Source: Acidobacteriaceae bacterium (GTDB lineage Bacteria; Acidobacteriota; Terriglobia; Terriglobales; Acidobacteriaceae). From it: a stretch of 64,000 nucleotides of DNA. The position numbers were made by a program, and so were the translations under genes. Location: NCBI GenBank assembly GCA_025462735.1, contig JAOAPC010000008.1, positions 186,001 through 250,000 on the forward strand, read 5' to 3'. Positions within the stretch are counted from its first letter, which is position 1, and each line of letters begins with the position of its first letter. Shown one piece after another: positions 35,191-47,904 of this stretch. The notes under the pieces are model-generated. The model ran no database searches. It saw only the letters and a list, made by a program, of their open reading frames with translations, and was not told the DNA's origin.

Positions 35191-36523
35191 TCGGATTTTT
35201 CGGAACCTTCAATGCTGCTACGTTGCTGTGCCCAAATTTGCGCTGTACCTGAGATCCAGCGAGCAGAAACAGAAATGCCATGACCTTATAAGCGTTATGG
35301 GAGTCAACCATTAACATGTTAATTGCCAAGACGAATACCGCCATCGCACACGAGAGACCGATATTCGAAATCTTACGCAGAAGCACGATAAAGGCTATCG
35401 TACCCACGATGCCAGTCTCGCTAAGTACCCGGAGCCATCCGCCGTCCAGGGCGGGCGTCAGAGCTCCTGGACCAACACCAACAATCCAGGTGATCCATGA
35501 GCCCGCAAGCATGATTTTTATGACCTGCGCCCACTTGAAACCCCGCATATACCAGCTTGCGTCTACATCCTCCGGTGCGTCTTCGGGCGCACCGCCGGCT
35601 GCGAATCCAGTGAACTGCTTGTCGACAGGGATCCTGTCGTATAAGTCTCGGAAGCTCTGGAAATTCTGTTGTGAAAACAGCGCTGCAGATCGTTCTTTGA
35701 TGGGATTGGGAGTTGCAACAACAATTGACACCAGCAACCCGGACACGAAAGCGACCTTGAGGACAAAGCTCGTCCGATTTTTCGAATGCCGGTAAATGTA
35801 AATCAAGGTGAGGAGGCAATGAGCGAAAAGGGCGGTTCTGGAACCAGTGAAAAAAATGCATAGCGCGACCAGTGAGCACCAATACCAAAATTCGCTGGCT
35901 GTTTTGGTCGCAAAAACCAAAGCGGCGAATAACAAATTGAGAAGCGCTCCCATCTCCGCAGGATGGTTTGTTGACAGACCGAATGGCCGATCCAGTGCTG
36001 ATTCATATCCATCAGCGGTGAACCCGCCAATGACGCCGGCATATTGAAGGACAATAAAGGCGCAGTTAACAGCAATCAGCACCTTTACCAGCGAGATGAA
36101 ATTGTGTCGAGACTGTACCAGTGCCTTTCCCGCCCAGAAAAACACGAGATATTCGGCTAAGCGCAAGGAATAGAGAATATTAGAGTGACTTATATTTATT
36201 AGATTAGACAAGCAGAACACGCCCACAGCAAGGAGCGTTGCCGAAGGAATTGCTTCGATCGTAAACTCCATGTCCACGATCCAGCTACCAACCAGAAACG
36301 TGGCAACGGTTAGGAGGATTAAGTCGTCGAACCTTATTCCGGCAGTTTCATTTCGAAACCCAATAAGATTGATTTTTGGAATGAAGAACAAAAGCACGGG
36401 CCAAAGCGAGACCTTTGCAAGCAGCGTCGCGGGTTTTTTCAGAGATCGGTAGACGAAGTCTGCAACTCTTACAAAGGCGAAAATGGCCGCTTGGATTTGC
36501 TCTTCTTGCGCGTGTGAAGGCAC
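35147..36523 (-). CDS. O-antigen/exopolysaccharide polymerase (Wzy-like)
   Basis: 458 residues, ten or more membrane helices, with a large periplasmic loop between the later helices (about residues 275-365: KERSAALFSQQNFQSFRDL through SWITWIVGVGPG). The end of that loop, WIVGVGPGALTP, is the Wzy_C-type signature region. It joins repeat units at the reducing end on the periplasmic side. GTG start at 36523 on the minus strand. It is the only gene of the locus on this strand, and its 3' end overlaps the methyltransferase by 44 bases. Wzy proteins are poorly conserved, so the call rests on topology, loop and context. Confidence 0.8.
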   Translation of the reverse strand: MPSHAQEEQIQAAIFAFVRVADFVYRSLKKPATLLAKVSLWPVLLFFIPKINLIGFRNETAGIRFDDLILLTVATFLVGSWIVDMEFTIEAIPSATLLAVGVFCLSNLINISHSNILYSLRLAEYLVFFWAGKALVQSRHNFISLVKVLIAVNCAFIVLQYAGVIGGFTADGYESALDRPFGLSTNHPAEMGALLNLLFAALVFATKTASEFWYWCSLVALCIFFTGSRTALFAHCLLTLIYIYRHSKNRTSFVLKVAFVSGLLVSIVVATPNPIKERSAALFSQQNFQSFRDLYDRIPVDKQFTGFAAGGAPEDAPEDVDASWYMRGFKWAQVIKIMLAGSWITWIVGVGPGALTPALDGGWLRVLSETGIVGTIAFIVLLRKISNIGLSCAMAVFVLAINMLMVDSHNAYKVMAFLFLLAGSQVQRKFGHSNVAALKVPKNPINQMIPIDRAPDRT

Positions 36524-36677
36524 GATACGCGGGTCTCGGAAGGTAGCATCATTCTATCGGGCGAAAACAATTGCGGTCAAACTTGCCGAGAGAACCTCAT
36601 CGAGTGTGTCGGGGTAAAACAGAGACGCACAAAGCACCTCATGTAATGCGTGCCGAAAACCGGTGGAACGTTAGTCG

Positions 36678-37667
36678 ATGGTAGAGACGTTTTCAATTGC
36701 GAGCGTGACGGTGGCATATAACGGCGTAAAGGTCCTGCCAAGTCACTTAGACGGCCTTAAAAAGCAAAGTCGAGAGCTGGATGAAATTATCATCGTCGAT
36801 AACGCTTCCACAGACACGACTTCTGAGTTGCTCAAGGCTAAATACCCGAAAGTCACAGTTCTAAGTCAGCCAGAGAACGGCGGAGTTGGTGGCGGATTTG
36901 CCGTCGGCCTGGCATACGCCGCAATCCAAAAACAATACGACTGGATATGGTTGTTCGACCAGGATAGCGTCCCAAAGCCCGATGCCCTCGAGGTTTTACT
37001 ATCTGCGCTTCACCGCCTGGAGAATGCCGCGAGCACAGCCATTCTGGCCCCGGTCGGCGTGAACAAGGAAAGTGATCTCGCGTACTCCGGCCACGTATGG
37101 CGGAATGGACTGCGTCCGGTCACTGGAAAGCCTGCGGAGCACGAGATTTGTTTTGTCGATGCAGTCATTTCTTCGGGTACATTGATCCGCAGAGAAGCAG
37201 TCGAGAAGATCGGTCTGCCACGCGCGGACTTCTTCATGGATTTCGTCGACTACGAATACTGCCTCCGCCTGCGGCGTCAGGGCTACACAATCGCAATGGT
37301 ACCTGGCAGTCGCATCGATCACGCCATCGGAAATCCCTTAAAAGTTACCGCTTTCGGGCTTCACAAAGTTTGGACCAGCCACCCTCCCTGGCGGGAGTAC
37401 TACATGACGAGGAACCAGATCTTTACGGTCTGGAACTATTGTCCGGACTGGAAAGCGAAGTCCGCGACTATGCTTCAATTGCTTCGTCATTCGATTGCGT
37501 TGCTCCTGTTTGGCAAGCGCAAACTGGCTTGTTTGAAAATGATCTTTCGCGGAGTTTCGGACGGTCTGTCGGGAAGACTTGGCATCCGGCCATTTGGCGA
37601 TCAGCAGATGAGGCGATGCTCAACGACAGCGTGCACGGATAAAACCCATGAACTCACCGTCCCCTGA
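36678..37667 (+). CDS. Family 2 glycosyltransferase (rhamnosyltransferase-like)
   Basis: 329 residues. GT-A fold with SVTVAYNG at the N-terminus, VDNASTDTT (about 41-49), NGGVGGGFAVGL and the DxD-type site LFDQDSVPKP (about 94-103). The sequence and FFMDFVDYEYCLRLRRQGY resemble rhamnosyl- and galactofuranosyl-transferases (RfbN/GlfT2 group). ATG at 36678; the 3' end overlaps the next glycosyltransferase by 20 bases. Adds one sugar to the lipid-linked repeat unit; the sugar is a guess. Confidence 0.85.
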   Translation: MVETFSIASVTVAYNGVKVLPSHLDGLKKQSRELDEIIIVDNASTDTTSELLKAKYPKVTVLSQPENGGVGGGFAVGLAYAAIQKQYDWIWLFDQDSVPKPDALEVLLSALHRLENAASTAILAPVGVNKESDLAYSGHVWRNGLRPVTGKPAEHEICFVDAVISSGTLIRREAVEKIGLPRADFFMDFVDYEYCLRLRRQGYTIAMVPGSRIDHAIGNPLKVTAFGLHKVWTSHPPWREYYMTRNQIFTVWNYCPDWKAKSATMLQLLRHSIALLLFGKRKLACLKMIFRGVSDGLSGRLGIRPFGDQQMRRCSTTACTDKTHELTVP

Positions 37668-38589
37668 AATCGAAGTTCTGATGGCGACATGGAACGGCAG
37701 CCGATTCCTGGAGGAGCAGCTCGATTCCCTGTTCTCCCAGAGTTTTCAAAATTTCAGGATCACCGTCCGCGACGATGCTTCGACAGATTCGACTTTGAAT
37801 ATTGTTGAGAAATATCGTTCCCGTTATCCGAAGCGTATCGTTGTTCACCGAAATCATGCGCGGCTGGGCGCATGCGCCACCTTTGGGCTGCTGGTGCAGC
37901 ACTCTGATGCTCCCTACGTTGCCTTCTCCGACCAAGATGACATTTGGCGCAACGACAAGCTGGACATTAGTTTTCGTGAAATGCAGACCGTTGAAGCAAA
38001 ACACGGCGCCAATACACCAGTCCTCGTATTCTCGGACATGGAACTCATGGAAGAAGACTGCACTCCCATAAATTCTTCATTGTGGAAGATGGCTCGCGTA
38101 AACCCGGCTCGAGCCCGATTGGGAACAATGCTGGCTCAAAATCTGGTCAGCGGATGCACTGCCCTGGCAAATCGCAGCTTGATCCTGAAAGGACGCCCGA
38201 TACCGCACGACGCAACCATGCACGATGCTTGGCTAGGACTGGTGGCTGCGGCTTTTGGGATCCTGCATCCTCTGTACGAAACGACAATTCAGTACCGACA
38301 GCACGAGGGGAATGCAATAGGTGCCGGCCGCGGTTGGAAAGTTGCAGACGCGTTACGACGTTTGATTGTCGATCAGCAGTTTTCCGACGAAGTGCAGTCC
38401 TCGCGACGACAGGCGTCTAACTTTGCCGTGAGATATGCGAATGAATTAGACGAAGCGCAACGGCGAGTGCTGAACACCTGGTCGACCTCGCAGGATTTAC
38501 CAGCCATAGTTCGTCATTGGACTCTGTATCGCAATGGATTGCGCCGGACGCATTGGTTAAACACGATTGGGTTCTTTGTGAGAGTTTGA
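37648..38589 (+). CDS. Family 2 glycosyltransferase
   Basis: 313 residues. N-terminal EVLMATWNGSRFLEEQLDSL, the nucleotide-sugar motif VRDDASTDST (about 40-49) and the metal-binding AFSDQDDIW (about 92-100) are classic for GT2 enzymes of the group that adds rhamnose or related sugars in O-antigen synthesis. The C-terminal third is helical. Starts inside the preceding gene, pointing to translational coupling. Linkage and sugar not determinable. Confidence 0.87.
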   Translation: MNSPSPEIEVLMATWNGSRFLEEQLDSLFSQSFQNFRITVRDDASTDSTLNIVEKYRSRYPKRIVVHRNHARLGACATFGLLVQHSDAPYVAFSDQDDIWRNDKLDISFREMQTVEAKHGANTPVLVFSDMELMEEDCTPINSSLWKMARVNPARARLGTMLAQNLVSGCTALANRSLILKGRPIPHDATMHDAWLGLVAAAFGILHPLYETTIQYRQHEGNAIGAGRGWKVADALRRLIVDQQFSDEVQSSRRQASNFAVRYANELDEAQRRVLNTWSTSQDLPAIVRHWTLYRNGLRRTHWLNTIGFFVRV

Positions 38590-38606
38590 TTTGTGATCGA
38601 CTCATA

Positions 38607-39506
38607 ATGATCGGCGACTTACGTACTCTCGACGCGCGACGACCGAGCAACCCGGCGCTCTCGGTGTTAGTTCGGTTGAAGAACGAACGGCCATCCCTCG
38701 ACGAATTTTGGGCACGTCTTTCATCTCAAACCCTCTTCCCCGAAACCGAAGTCCTGTTTCTGGACAGCGGCAGCACGGATGGCACCTTACAGTTTCTGGA
38801 AAAGTTAGCCGTGAGCATATACCAGATGTCCCCGGAAGACTTCTGCTTTGGCGCGAGTTGCAACCAGTTGCTATCGATCTCGCGGGCACCTGTCGCATGC
38901 TTCTTGTCGGCTCACGTACTGCTAGAAGACAGGGATGCACTGGAAAAAGTGCACTCCGCGTTGGCCGGCAAGACCCGGACCGCCGCGTATCTCCGGCAAG
39001 TGCCAAACGAGATTTTTGGCGCTACCTTTTACGAGCGCGCCTATCTCCGGAAGAGGTATCCCCCTCGCTCGCAATTGGACCTGATAGAAATGGCCACTCC
39101 CGCAGGATTCTCGAACGCGGCGTCAGCTCTGACGCGCGATTGCTGGGAACAAAATCTATTTCCTGAAATCCACGGCAGCGAGGATTTTATCTGGGCGAAA
39201 AGGCACTTAGCCTTGGGTGGAAAAATTTATTATCTACCGCGGGTAACAGTAATGCATTCCCATGCAGACCCACCCGATGCGGTGTATGAGAGGGTCCGGT
39301 TAAACGTTAATGCACGGAAACTCACCCGTTCTTATTCGAGAGCTCTGTATTTGTTCTCTGGAGTACTAATGGCGATGCTGGCCGAAGGATCGCCCTGGAT
39401 TGAAGCGTTCCGTTATGCAAGCAGTCATGCGCGAGCATATGCTCCAGAAACATCGGATGCTAGCAACCTTCCTTCGCCTTCTGATGTCGAACGCAGTATG
39501 CGATGA
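38607..39506 (+). CDS. Family 2 glycosyltransferase
   Basis: About 299 residues from the ATG at 38607; a start at 38517 within the previous gene is possible but the conserved GT2 region begins later (ALSVLVRLKNERPSLDEFWARL). Motifs: FLDSGSTDGT (about 51-60) and FCFGASCNQLL, then ACFLSAHVLLEDRDALE in the place of the DxD motif, which here reads SAH with no DxD. Otherwise a GT2 of the rhamnosyl-like group. The missing DxD is worth noting but is seen in some members. Confidence 0.8.
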   Translation: MIGDLRTLDARRPSNPALSVLVRLKNERPSLDEFWARLSSQTLFPETEVLFLDSGSTDGTLQFLEKLAVSIYQMSPEDFCFGASCNQLLSISRAPVACFLSAHVLLEDRDALEKVHSALAGKTRTAAYLRQVPNEIFGATFYERAYLRKRYPPRSQLDLIEMATPAGFSNAASALTRDCWEQNLFPEIHGSEDFIWAKRHLALGGKIYYLPRVTVMHSHADPPDAVYERVRLNVNARKLTRSYSRALYLFSGVLMAMLAEGSPWIEAFRYASSHARAYAPETSDASNLPSPSDVERSMR

Positions 39507-39595
39507 AGTCAATCCAAGACTGATGACCTCATGAAAGGATGCGGACCGGCGCTCTAGCCTATTAGATCGACGACCGCATCCTACTGCGGACTTAA

Positions 39596-40510
39596 ATGAT
39601 AGACGTCTCCATTCTTCTCCTCACTAAAAACGGCGCACAAGACCTTAAGGCTGTCTTGCCGGCGGTTTTTAGTCAGAAGTCCATGCCACGATTCGAGTTG
39701 ATCGCTGTCGATTCCGGTTCAACAGACGAGACCCTTCAAATTCTGCGGCAGTTCCCGGTGCGTATCGAGCAGATACCGGCGCAAGCATTCCATCATGCCC
39801 GCACGCGAAATCTTGCTGCTGGCCTTGCGGAGGGCGAAGTATTGATCTTCCTATCCCAGGACGCAATTCCAGCTTCCGAGGAGTGGCTGAAAGCGATGCT
39901 GGTTAATTTTTCTGATTCAAGCGTGGGCGCCGTCTATGGCCGCCAACTCCCGAAGCCAGGCTGTTCACTGGAGCGTCAGGACGCGCTAGATGCTGTCTAT
40001 GGTCACAAGCGGATTGTGAAAGACCCGGCACGCCCCAATGATACGGGATATCGCTTCTATCATTTCTCGGATGCCAACGCCGCCATTCGGCGCAGCGTAT
40101 GGGAGAGAACCCGCTTTCCTGAGGATTGCATAGTGTTCGAGGATTTGGGTATTGCCAAGCTGATCCTCGATGCCGGATATAAAATTATTTACGAGCCTCA
40201 GTCTCCTGTGTTTCACTCGCATCATCACACAACTGTGGCTTTATTGAAGCGGTACTTTGATATTGGTTGCACACTAAAGCGTTTAAAAATCTGGGATGCT
40301 CCGGGGACACGTTTGTCTCTGGTGCGGGATGGGAGGAAACTTTTTTTACGAAAGCTGAGGCGCGTGGTTGAGGGGGGCGCCGGTCGACCGGAAAGGGCGG
40401 CAGTTAGGCAATACCTGGCCAAGTCGGCAGGATTATTCCTGGGAGTTAACCAAAGCTACTTACCTGTTTCCGTGAAGCGGCATCTTAGCGCACACGGAAT
40501 TTTCGAATAG
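39596..40510 (+). CDS. Family 2 glycosyltransferase (rhamnosyltransferase-like)
   Basis: 304 residues. MIDVSILLLTKNGAQDLKAV, VDSGSTDETL (about 40-49), HHARTRNLAAGLAEGEVLIFLSQDAIP (SQDA in the DxD place, about 85-89) and DANAAIRRSVWERTRFPED. This N-terminal arrangement is close to WbbL-like and related rhamnosyltransferases. ATG at 39596, 89 bases after the preceding gene. Length typical. Confidence 0.86.
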   Translation: MIDVSILLLTKNGAQDLKAVLPAVFSQKSMPRFELIAVDSGSTDETLQILRQFPVRIEQIPAQAFHHARTRNLAAGLAEGEVLIFLSQDAIPASEEWLKAMLVNFSDSSVGAVYGRQLPKPGCSLERQDALDAVYGHKRIVKDPARPNDTGYRFYHFSDANAAIRRSVWERTRFPEDCIVFEDLGIAKLILDAGYKIIYEPQSPVFHSHHHTTVALLKRYFDIGCTLKRLKIWDAPGTRLSLVRDGRKLFLRKLRRVVEGGAGRPERAAVRQYLAKSAGLFLGVNQSYLPVSVKRHLSAHGIFE

Positions 40511-40559
40511 ATCAAGTCCAGGCACCTCCTCAATAAGGGAAGTAGAAAGTGAAGTTGCA

Positions 40560-41954
40560 GTGATCCGCAGTCGTCTGAGCTATGCACGTTTTTACCTTAG
40601 AATTTTGACCTTGCTGTTGCCCGCCTTTGCCTATTTCATGGCAGTAAAAATCCGCTTCGGCATTAACTTTTTTCTTACGCGAACTTCTCCCGCAGGCCTG
40701 CCTTCGTACTGGGGCATCTTGCTGTTGACCACTGTGGTTTGGGCGATCGCCGCCGAAGAGGCCGGGCTGTGGAATGTCGAGCAACTGTATTCGCCGGGCG
40801 GAAAAAGCCGGCGCCTTCTTGAAGCATTATCGTTCACCTATGTGGTGGTGATGGCGGCGGGCTTCCTCTACAGAGGCGCCAGCTACTCGCGGACCGTGAT
40901 TGTCATCAGCGCGGGTGCTCTGTTTATTCTCGCAACGATTTCACGGATCGGGTTTCGGGTCGTCCTAGAGTTCCTGCGCAACCGCAACGGAAACGAAGTC
41001 AAAATTCTCTTGGTGGGAACAGACCGCTTCGCGCACCGCGTCGCGGCTTCACTGCAAAACGGTGAGGTCCTCCCTTGCAGGATAGCTGGCTTCGTCCGTC
41101 TTCCGGATCAGGAAATTGCGGTCGAAGGTCCAGTATACGAATCCGATCAGATACCGGTCTTCTCAAATGGCCACTCGATAGACGACATCATCATTGCCTT
41201 ACCTCCTAGCCGACTCGCCGACGTGCAAAAGATCACGCCTTCCTTGGAGAAACTTTGCGTGCCCACCCGGGTAGTCATTGATCTGGGGGAAGGAGTAGGA
41301 CTTCGCGAGCGCCTCATCGACCTGGGCGGGATCCACATGTTAGATCTGCGGCCGACGCTGGCTGAAAGCGGCCCTTATCTTTTTCAGAAGCGCATCTTCG
41401 ATATCCTTTTCTCGACGATTGTTCTGCTGCTCACCGCACCCCTAACCCTTCCCATCGCCTTAGCCATCAAGCTCACCAGCCGCGGGCCATTGTTTTTCAT
41501 TCAGGAGCGCGTTGGGCTCAACGGACGTGTATTCCGCATGATCAAATTTCGTACGATGAAACTGGGAAGTAAGCAAGAAGGGGACACCTATTGGACATCG
41601 GCGAACGATCCCCGCTGCACGTTGGTTGGGGCTTTTCTCCGCAAGATCAATCTGGACGAACTGCCGCAGTTCTTCAATGTCCTCATGGGTCATATGAGCA
41701 TCGTTGGGCCGCGGCCGGAGCGCCCGTATTTTGTGGAGAGGTTCCTCGAACAATTTGAAAGATATAACTCGCGGCACATGTTCAAGGTGGGAATTACCGG
41801 CTGGGCGCAAGTCAACGGCTGGCGAGGAGACACCTCAATCGCGAAGCGCGTGGAGTACGATCTGTATTATCTTCGCAATTGGAGCCTTACCTTTGATCTT
41901 CAAATCATCGTTATAACTTTGCTGCGGATGTTCTCCAGCAAAAATGCGTATTGA
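40560..41954 (+). CDS. Initiating polyprenyl-phosphate hexose-1-phosphate transferase
   Basis: 464 residues. The first half has four or so membrane helices and a Rossmann-like cytoplasmic region ([18 protein letters not shown]). The second half is the bacterial sugar-transferase domain: [19 protein letters not shown] (the reentrant membrane helix), [23 protein letters not shown] and [12 protein letters not shown]. This is the WcaJ/WbaP polytopic type that loads the first sugar-1-phosphate, commonly glucose or galactose, onto undecaprenyl phosphate. GTG at 40560. Last gene of the locus, 100 bases before tRNA-Leu. Confidence 0.92.
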   Translation: MIRSRLSYARFYLRILTLLLPAFAYFMAVKIRFGINFFLTRTSPAGLPSYWGILLLTTVVWAIAAEEAGLWNVEQLYSPGGKSRRLLEALSFTYVVVMAAGFLYRGASYSRTVIVISAGALFILATISRIGFRVVLEFLRNRNGNEVKILLVGTDRFAHRVAASLQNGEVLPCRIAGFVRLPDQEIAVEGPVYESDQIPVFSNGHSIDDIIIALPPSRLADVQKITPSLEKLCVPTRVVIDLGEGVGLRERLIDLGGIHMLDLRPTLAESGPYLFQKRIFDILFSTIVLLLTAPLTLPIALAIKLTSRGPLFFIQERVGLNGRVFRMIKFRTMKLGSKQEGDTYWTSANDPRCTLVGAFLRKINLDELPQFFNVLMGHMSIVGPRPERPYFVERFLEQFERYNSRHMFKVGITGWAQVNGWRGDTSIAKRVEYDLYYLRNWSLTFDLQIIVITLLRMFSSKNAY

Positions 41955-41970
41955 TATCCCTCGCGCCAAA

Positions 41971-42014
41971 GTTTGACACTCAGTCTGCGCCTTGTAAGAA
42001 TAGATGTCGAAGTT
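41971..42014 (+). promoter_or_regulatory. Probable tRNA-Leu promoter
   Basis: TTGACA (41973-41978) and AAGAAT (41996-42001) with an ideal 17-base spacer, about 55 bases upstream of the tRNA. Nearly the same sequence occurs at 24721 on the other side of the exopolysaccharide locus. Confidence 0.6.
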
Positions 42015-42056
42015 TCTCCTTGAAAGCGGCGGGGCCACCCGCTAAGCAACTCACTT

Positions 42057-42143
42057 GCCGAAGTGGCGGAATTGGCAGACGCGCATGGTTCAGGTCCATG
42101 TACCCGCAAGGGTGTGGGGGTTCGAGTCCCTTCTTCGGCACCA
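42057..42143 (+). tRNA. tRNA-Leu (CAG)
   Basis: Eighty-seven bases including the encoded CCA. Acceptor stem GCCGAAG / CTTCGGC, long variable arm (CCCGCAAGGGTGTGGG region), T arm GGG-TTCGAGT-CCC. The anticodon stem CATGG / CCATG holds loop TTCAGGT, anticodon CAG. Class II with the leucine-type variable arm. Confidence 0.95.
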
Positions 42144-42226
42144 TTACTTTTCCTCGAGCAGTCACGTTGTGAATCTTTCCGTAGTCGCGGCGAATCTTCA
42201 AGGAGAGAAGCGCAGGAGGAAAGCGG

Positions 42227-42700
42227 ATGGCACTGACTTTGACCGTCGTTATTTGTTGTGTTGCAGCGCTGGGGCTCCTGATCTTTTTACGAACCAAACG
42301 CACAAAGGACCGAAATGCCATAGAACAGCACACCATCACGGCGGCGGAACTCCATTCCTTATTGGCCTCCAATAAAGACGTACTTCTGTTTGACGTTCGA
42401 CAGCCGCTCGACCTGTTAGCGTATCCGGAGATCATTCCTTCCGCACGCAGAATTCCACCAGACGAAGTGCTTCAAAACCCATCCCTCATCCCCAAAGAGA
42501 AAGATACAGTGGTGTACTGTACCTGTCCCAGCGACAAGACCAGCCGGGCAATTTTGCGGCGCGCTCTGGGGCTGCATTTCCTCCGCATCAAGTTCCTCAG
42601 AGGCGGACTGGCAGCTTGGAAAATGAATGGCTATCCAGTCGAGTCATACCGAGAGTCTTTTCATCTCTACACTCCGAGCTTAGTTTCGCCATCCAAGTAA
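42227..42700 (+). CDS. Membrane-anchored rhodanese-domain protein
   Basis: 157 residues. One N-terminal membrane helix (TLTVVICCVAALGLLIFLR, residues 3-21) and a rhodanese fold (about 35-145: ITAAELHSLL, LLFDVRQPLDLLAYPEIIPSARRIPPDE, VVYCTCPSDKTS, LRGGLAAWKMNGYPVE). The putative active-site loop is CTCPSDKTS; the Cys of the VVYC motif is the likely sulfur carrier. Excellent ribosome-binding site AGGAGGAAAGCGG before the ATG. Role: sulfur transfer or a regulatory rhodanese; unknown. Confidence 0.85.
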   Translation: MALTLTVVICCVAALGLLIFLRTKRTKDRNAIEQHTITAAELHSLLASNKDVLLFDVRQPLDLLAYPEIIPSARRIPPDEVLQNPSLIPKEKDTVVYCTCPSDKTSRAILRRALGLHFLRIKFLRGGLAAWKMNGYPVESYRESFHLYTPSLVSPSK

Positions 42701-42917
42701 CCCTCAACGAAAAGACATCCCAAAATTCGGCACCTGCTTGAAACAGAATTTGTTGGGCGGACCGCAAGGCCCACGTCGATCCACGCAGGGAGCATGTACC
42801 TTCGAGTGCCATAAAGCCCGTTTTTTGTTGGATATAACTATCTCAAAACATAGAATCCTTGCCAATTAAGCTGCAGCATAGCAGCGATCTCAAAAAGCAT
42901 TTTGCTGGAGATGTGCA

Positions 42918-44006
42918 ATGAGCGTTGGGAAGCTTTTCGCAATCGTGTGCTTGTGCACTGCTACCGGGCTCCCGGCGGCGGCCGGAATTTGGGTCTCGGC
43001 CCCGGGCAGCGCCAGCGTTTCAACTTCAGGGAGCGCTACCGCTACCTCTCCGGTCCATTTCGTAGCCTCAGCCAATTCGCCAGCGTGTTCGAAGGGCGTG
43101 TCCCGGATCGAAATCTACACCACTCCGAACTCGCTGGCTTATACAGTTAATGCATCAAGCTTGGATACGAAGATTGCGCTGAATGCCGGCACCTACAATG
43201 TTGCCGTTCAGGAGTGGGACAATTGCGGCTGGTCCTCGAAGGCCATGCTCACGCTCACCGTCGGAAGTTCTACGTCAGGCAATCCTCCGCCGTCTTCCGG
43301 GATGTCATTTCCTAACCTGCAAAATCAGAAAGGCTGGTCGGGATATGCGTTGCTGCCGCCTAGCTGGGGAATTTGCGCCTCATGCACCCCCGCTGGGCCG
43401 CAACTGAAGTGGTCGTGGACACAAAACGTCAGCTCCCCGTCAATGGATGGAGTTTCAACCAAGAGTGTTTATGGCGGTGGAACTTATCAGTGGGGCGATG
43501 TGCTCTGGAACAATCATCTCATCGGCAGTTTTTCCTCGCAAGGACTTCCGGACACAAGCCACACATTGAATCCCACGCTTCACAATTTCACTTATGACGT
43601 TTATTTTTGGGTGAAGGACGCAAGCGTCTCACAGGCACTGGAGTTCGACATCAATCAGTTCACCGGCGGAAAGTCGTACATTTGGGGTCACGAGTGCCGA
43701 ATCGCGGGCGGGCACCAGTGGGACATCTACGACGACGTCAATCGTAAGTGGGTACCGACCGGCGTCCCCTGCAACCCGATCAGCGGCGCATGGAACCACC
43801 TCACCCTTGTCGTGCAACGGACGTCTAGCAATCAGTTGCTCTTCAAAACCATCACTCTCAACGGCCAGACCGCGACTATCAACCATACCGAGCCCCCCAC
43901 TTCCACGTCTTGGAATGGGGTCACAATCAATTACCAACTGGATGGGAGCCGCACGGGGACGCCGTACGAGGTGTACCTGGACAAGCTGACATTCACCATG
44001 CAGTAG
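42918..44006 (+). CDS. Secreted Ig-like/lectin-like protein
   Basis: 362 residues with signal peptide (MSVGKLFAIVCLCTATGLPAAAG). Residues about 25-115 form an Ig-like domain (IWVSAPGSASVSTSGSATATS, ALNAGTYNVAVQEWDNCGWSS, LTLTVG), typical of exported acidobacterial proteins, followed by a short Ser/Pro linker and a concanavalin-like C-terminal domain (about 130-362: FWVKDASVSQALEFDINQF, DLDG-like GTPYEVYLDKLTF at the end). Could be a surface or biofilm component. Stands alone; start ATG 42918. Confidence 0.75.
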   Translation: MSVGKLFAIVCLCTATGLPAAAGIWVSAPGSASVSTSGSATATSPVHFVASANSPACSKGVSRIEIYTTPNSLAYTVNASSLDTKIALNAGTYNVAVQEWDNCGWSSKAMLTLTVGSSTSGNPPPSSGMSFPNLQNQKGWSGYALLPPSWGICASCTPAGPQLKWSWTQNVSSPSMDGVSTKSVYGGGTYQWGDVLWNNHLIGSFSSQGLPDTSHTLNPTLHNFTYDVYFWVKDASVSQALEFDINQFTGGKSYIWGHECRIAGGHQWDIYDDVNRKWVPTGVPCNPISGAWNHLTLVVQRTSSNQLLFKTITLNGQTATINHTEPPTSTSWNGVTINYQLDGSRTGTPYEVYLDKLTFTMQ

Positions 44007-44064
44007 TGGCGATAATCCACACCAGCTCAGACACCGCGTCGCCTGGACAGCCTATGCGGAGTCA

Positions 44065-44653
44065 CTAGTGAAAACTGACAGACCACCGCATGGCTGTGAG
44101 TTTTCTGCGTACTATCCATGCCATACCGACCAGCCCGGTTCCAAGGAGCCCGAATGTTCCCGGTTCCGGAATTGACGCAACGTCAATGCTGCCCGTCAAG
44201 TTTGCTGAGCAGTGTTGATGTATACAATGGGGCAGACCCATATAAAGCTGTCTCTCCAATCAGGAAGATAAAATGGTCGGTTGCACCAAAGCCATTTTGA
44301 CCCGGGCCATTCACGGCCATACCAGTGAATTGCCATTCCAGCAGTCCGCCGATGTTGTTCATTACCCACGTTCCGGTCCGGAACGGCTGGTCAAAAATGA
44401 CGGAGCCGGTCGGCGAGACCCATTTTAGGTCGCCCCCTGCCCCGAAGCTTCCGCTGCTGGTGTTATTGAACGTGGGGAATACACCGGTCAGCGTCCCCAT
44501 ATTGTTGCTTAGCGTGGCGGTGAAGCTGGCAGAATTGGCCGTCCAATTGAAGGTGCCGCTCGTGAAAGTGATGAACGTATCGACGCTGTCAGCCTGCGCT
44601 GCCAGAGGCAACACAAGCGCGGCGAACAGCACTACAAGAATCGTTCGTTTCAT
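44065..44653 (-). pseudogene. PEP-CTERM protein gene with a frameshift before the sorting tail
   Basis: Start at 44653 (MKRTILVVLFAALVLPLAAQA, a signal peptide). The first frame carries about 150 residues of a Gly/Thr/Asn-rich beta protein and then reads LLSKLDGQH and stops at 44183. The next frame immediately continues with ANLTGSIDVASIPEPGTFGLLG, a membrane stretch and VRRKLTAMRW, a textbook PEP-CTERM tail ending at 44065. A one-base shift near 44195-44215 would restore a complete, conventional PEP-CTERM protein. Either a real mutation or a sequencing error. Sorting would need an exosortase; none is in the window. Confidence 0.75.
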
Positions 44654-45087
44654 AATATTGTCCTGATATGTCCTGGGGACGTGAAGTTGCGTTCTTAATC
44701 CACAAGACTCTGCCTCTAGACGGCCAATTTTGCAAGTTAAATACGACGTTTCCAAGGTCAATCTAACGAATTGTGCAAGAGTTTGCGTAGAAAATGAAAA
44801 TCTATCGTTTAAGTCCCAACGTCTGTGCGATTTGTGGCTCGTCGCTCGATTCCGAACCTCAGTGCGGACCACCTAAGGTAACCGACATTGCTGTCCTCGA
44901 GCAGTCCGGTGATGGCGGAATGCCGCATGTCCTCAAGCCGCAACCCGGAAACATCGAGTCCGCTCTCAACCGCTTTCTTGATGATGAATTTGGAATCTCT
45001 GGTGCAGGCGTTTAGTCCGCTCCTTGAATGGGAGTTCTGGAGCCGTGATCACATCAGGCGCAGGCCGGGACCGTCCCGGCCTCGCTC
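44654..45087. other. Intergenic region between the PEP-CTERM gene and ppdK
   Basis: About 430 bases. One 73-codon frame (44794-45015, plus strand) with two CxxC-like cysteines has no ribosome-binding site and is not called. Near the ppdK end there is a strong hairpin, GGCCGGGA-CCG-TCCCGGCC (45063-45081), seven bases beyond the ppdK stop, which probably ends that transcript although no T-run follows. Confidence 0.5.
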
Positions 45088-47850
<2,763 letters not shown>

Positions 47851-47904
47851 ATGAGTGCGTTCCTTTTTTTGAATTCTGGTGTCTGTGTCCTTAAATATTC
47901 GGCT

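Noticed and set aside
44794-45015. Plus-strand frame of 73 codons with CAIC
   Set aside because: No ribosome-binding site, no family, and the second half has arbitrary composition; probably chance.
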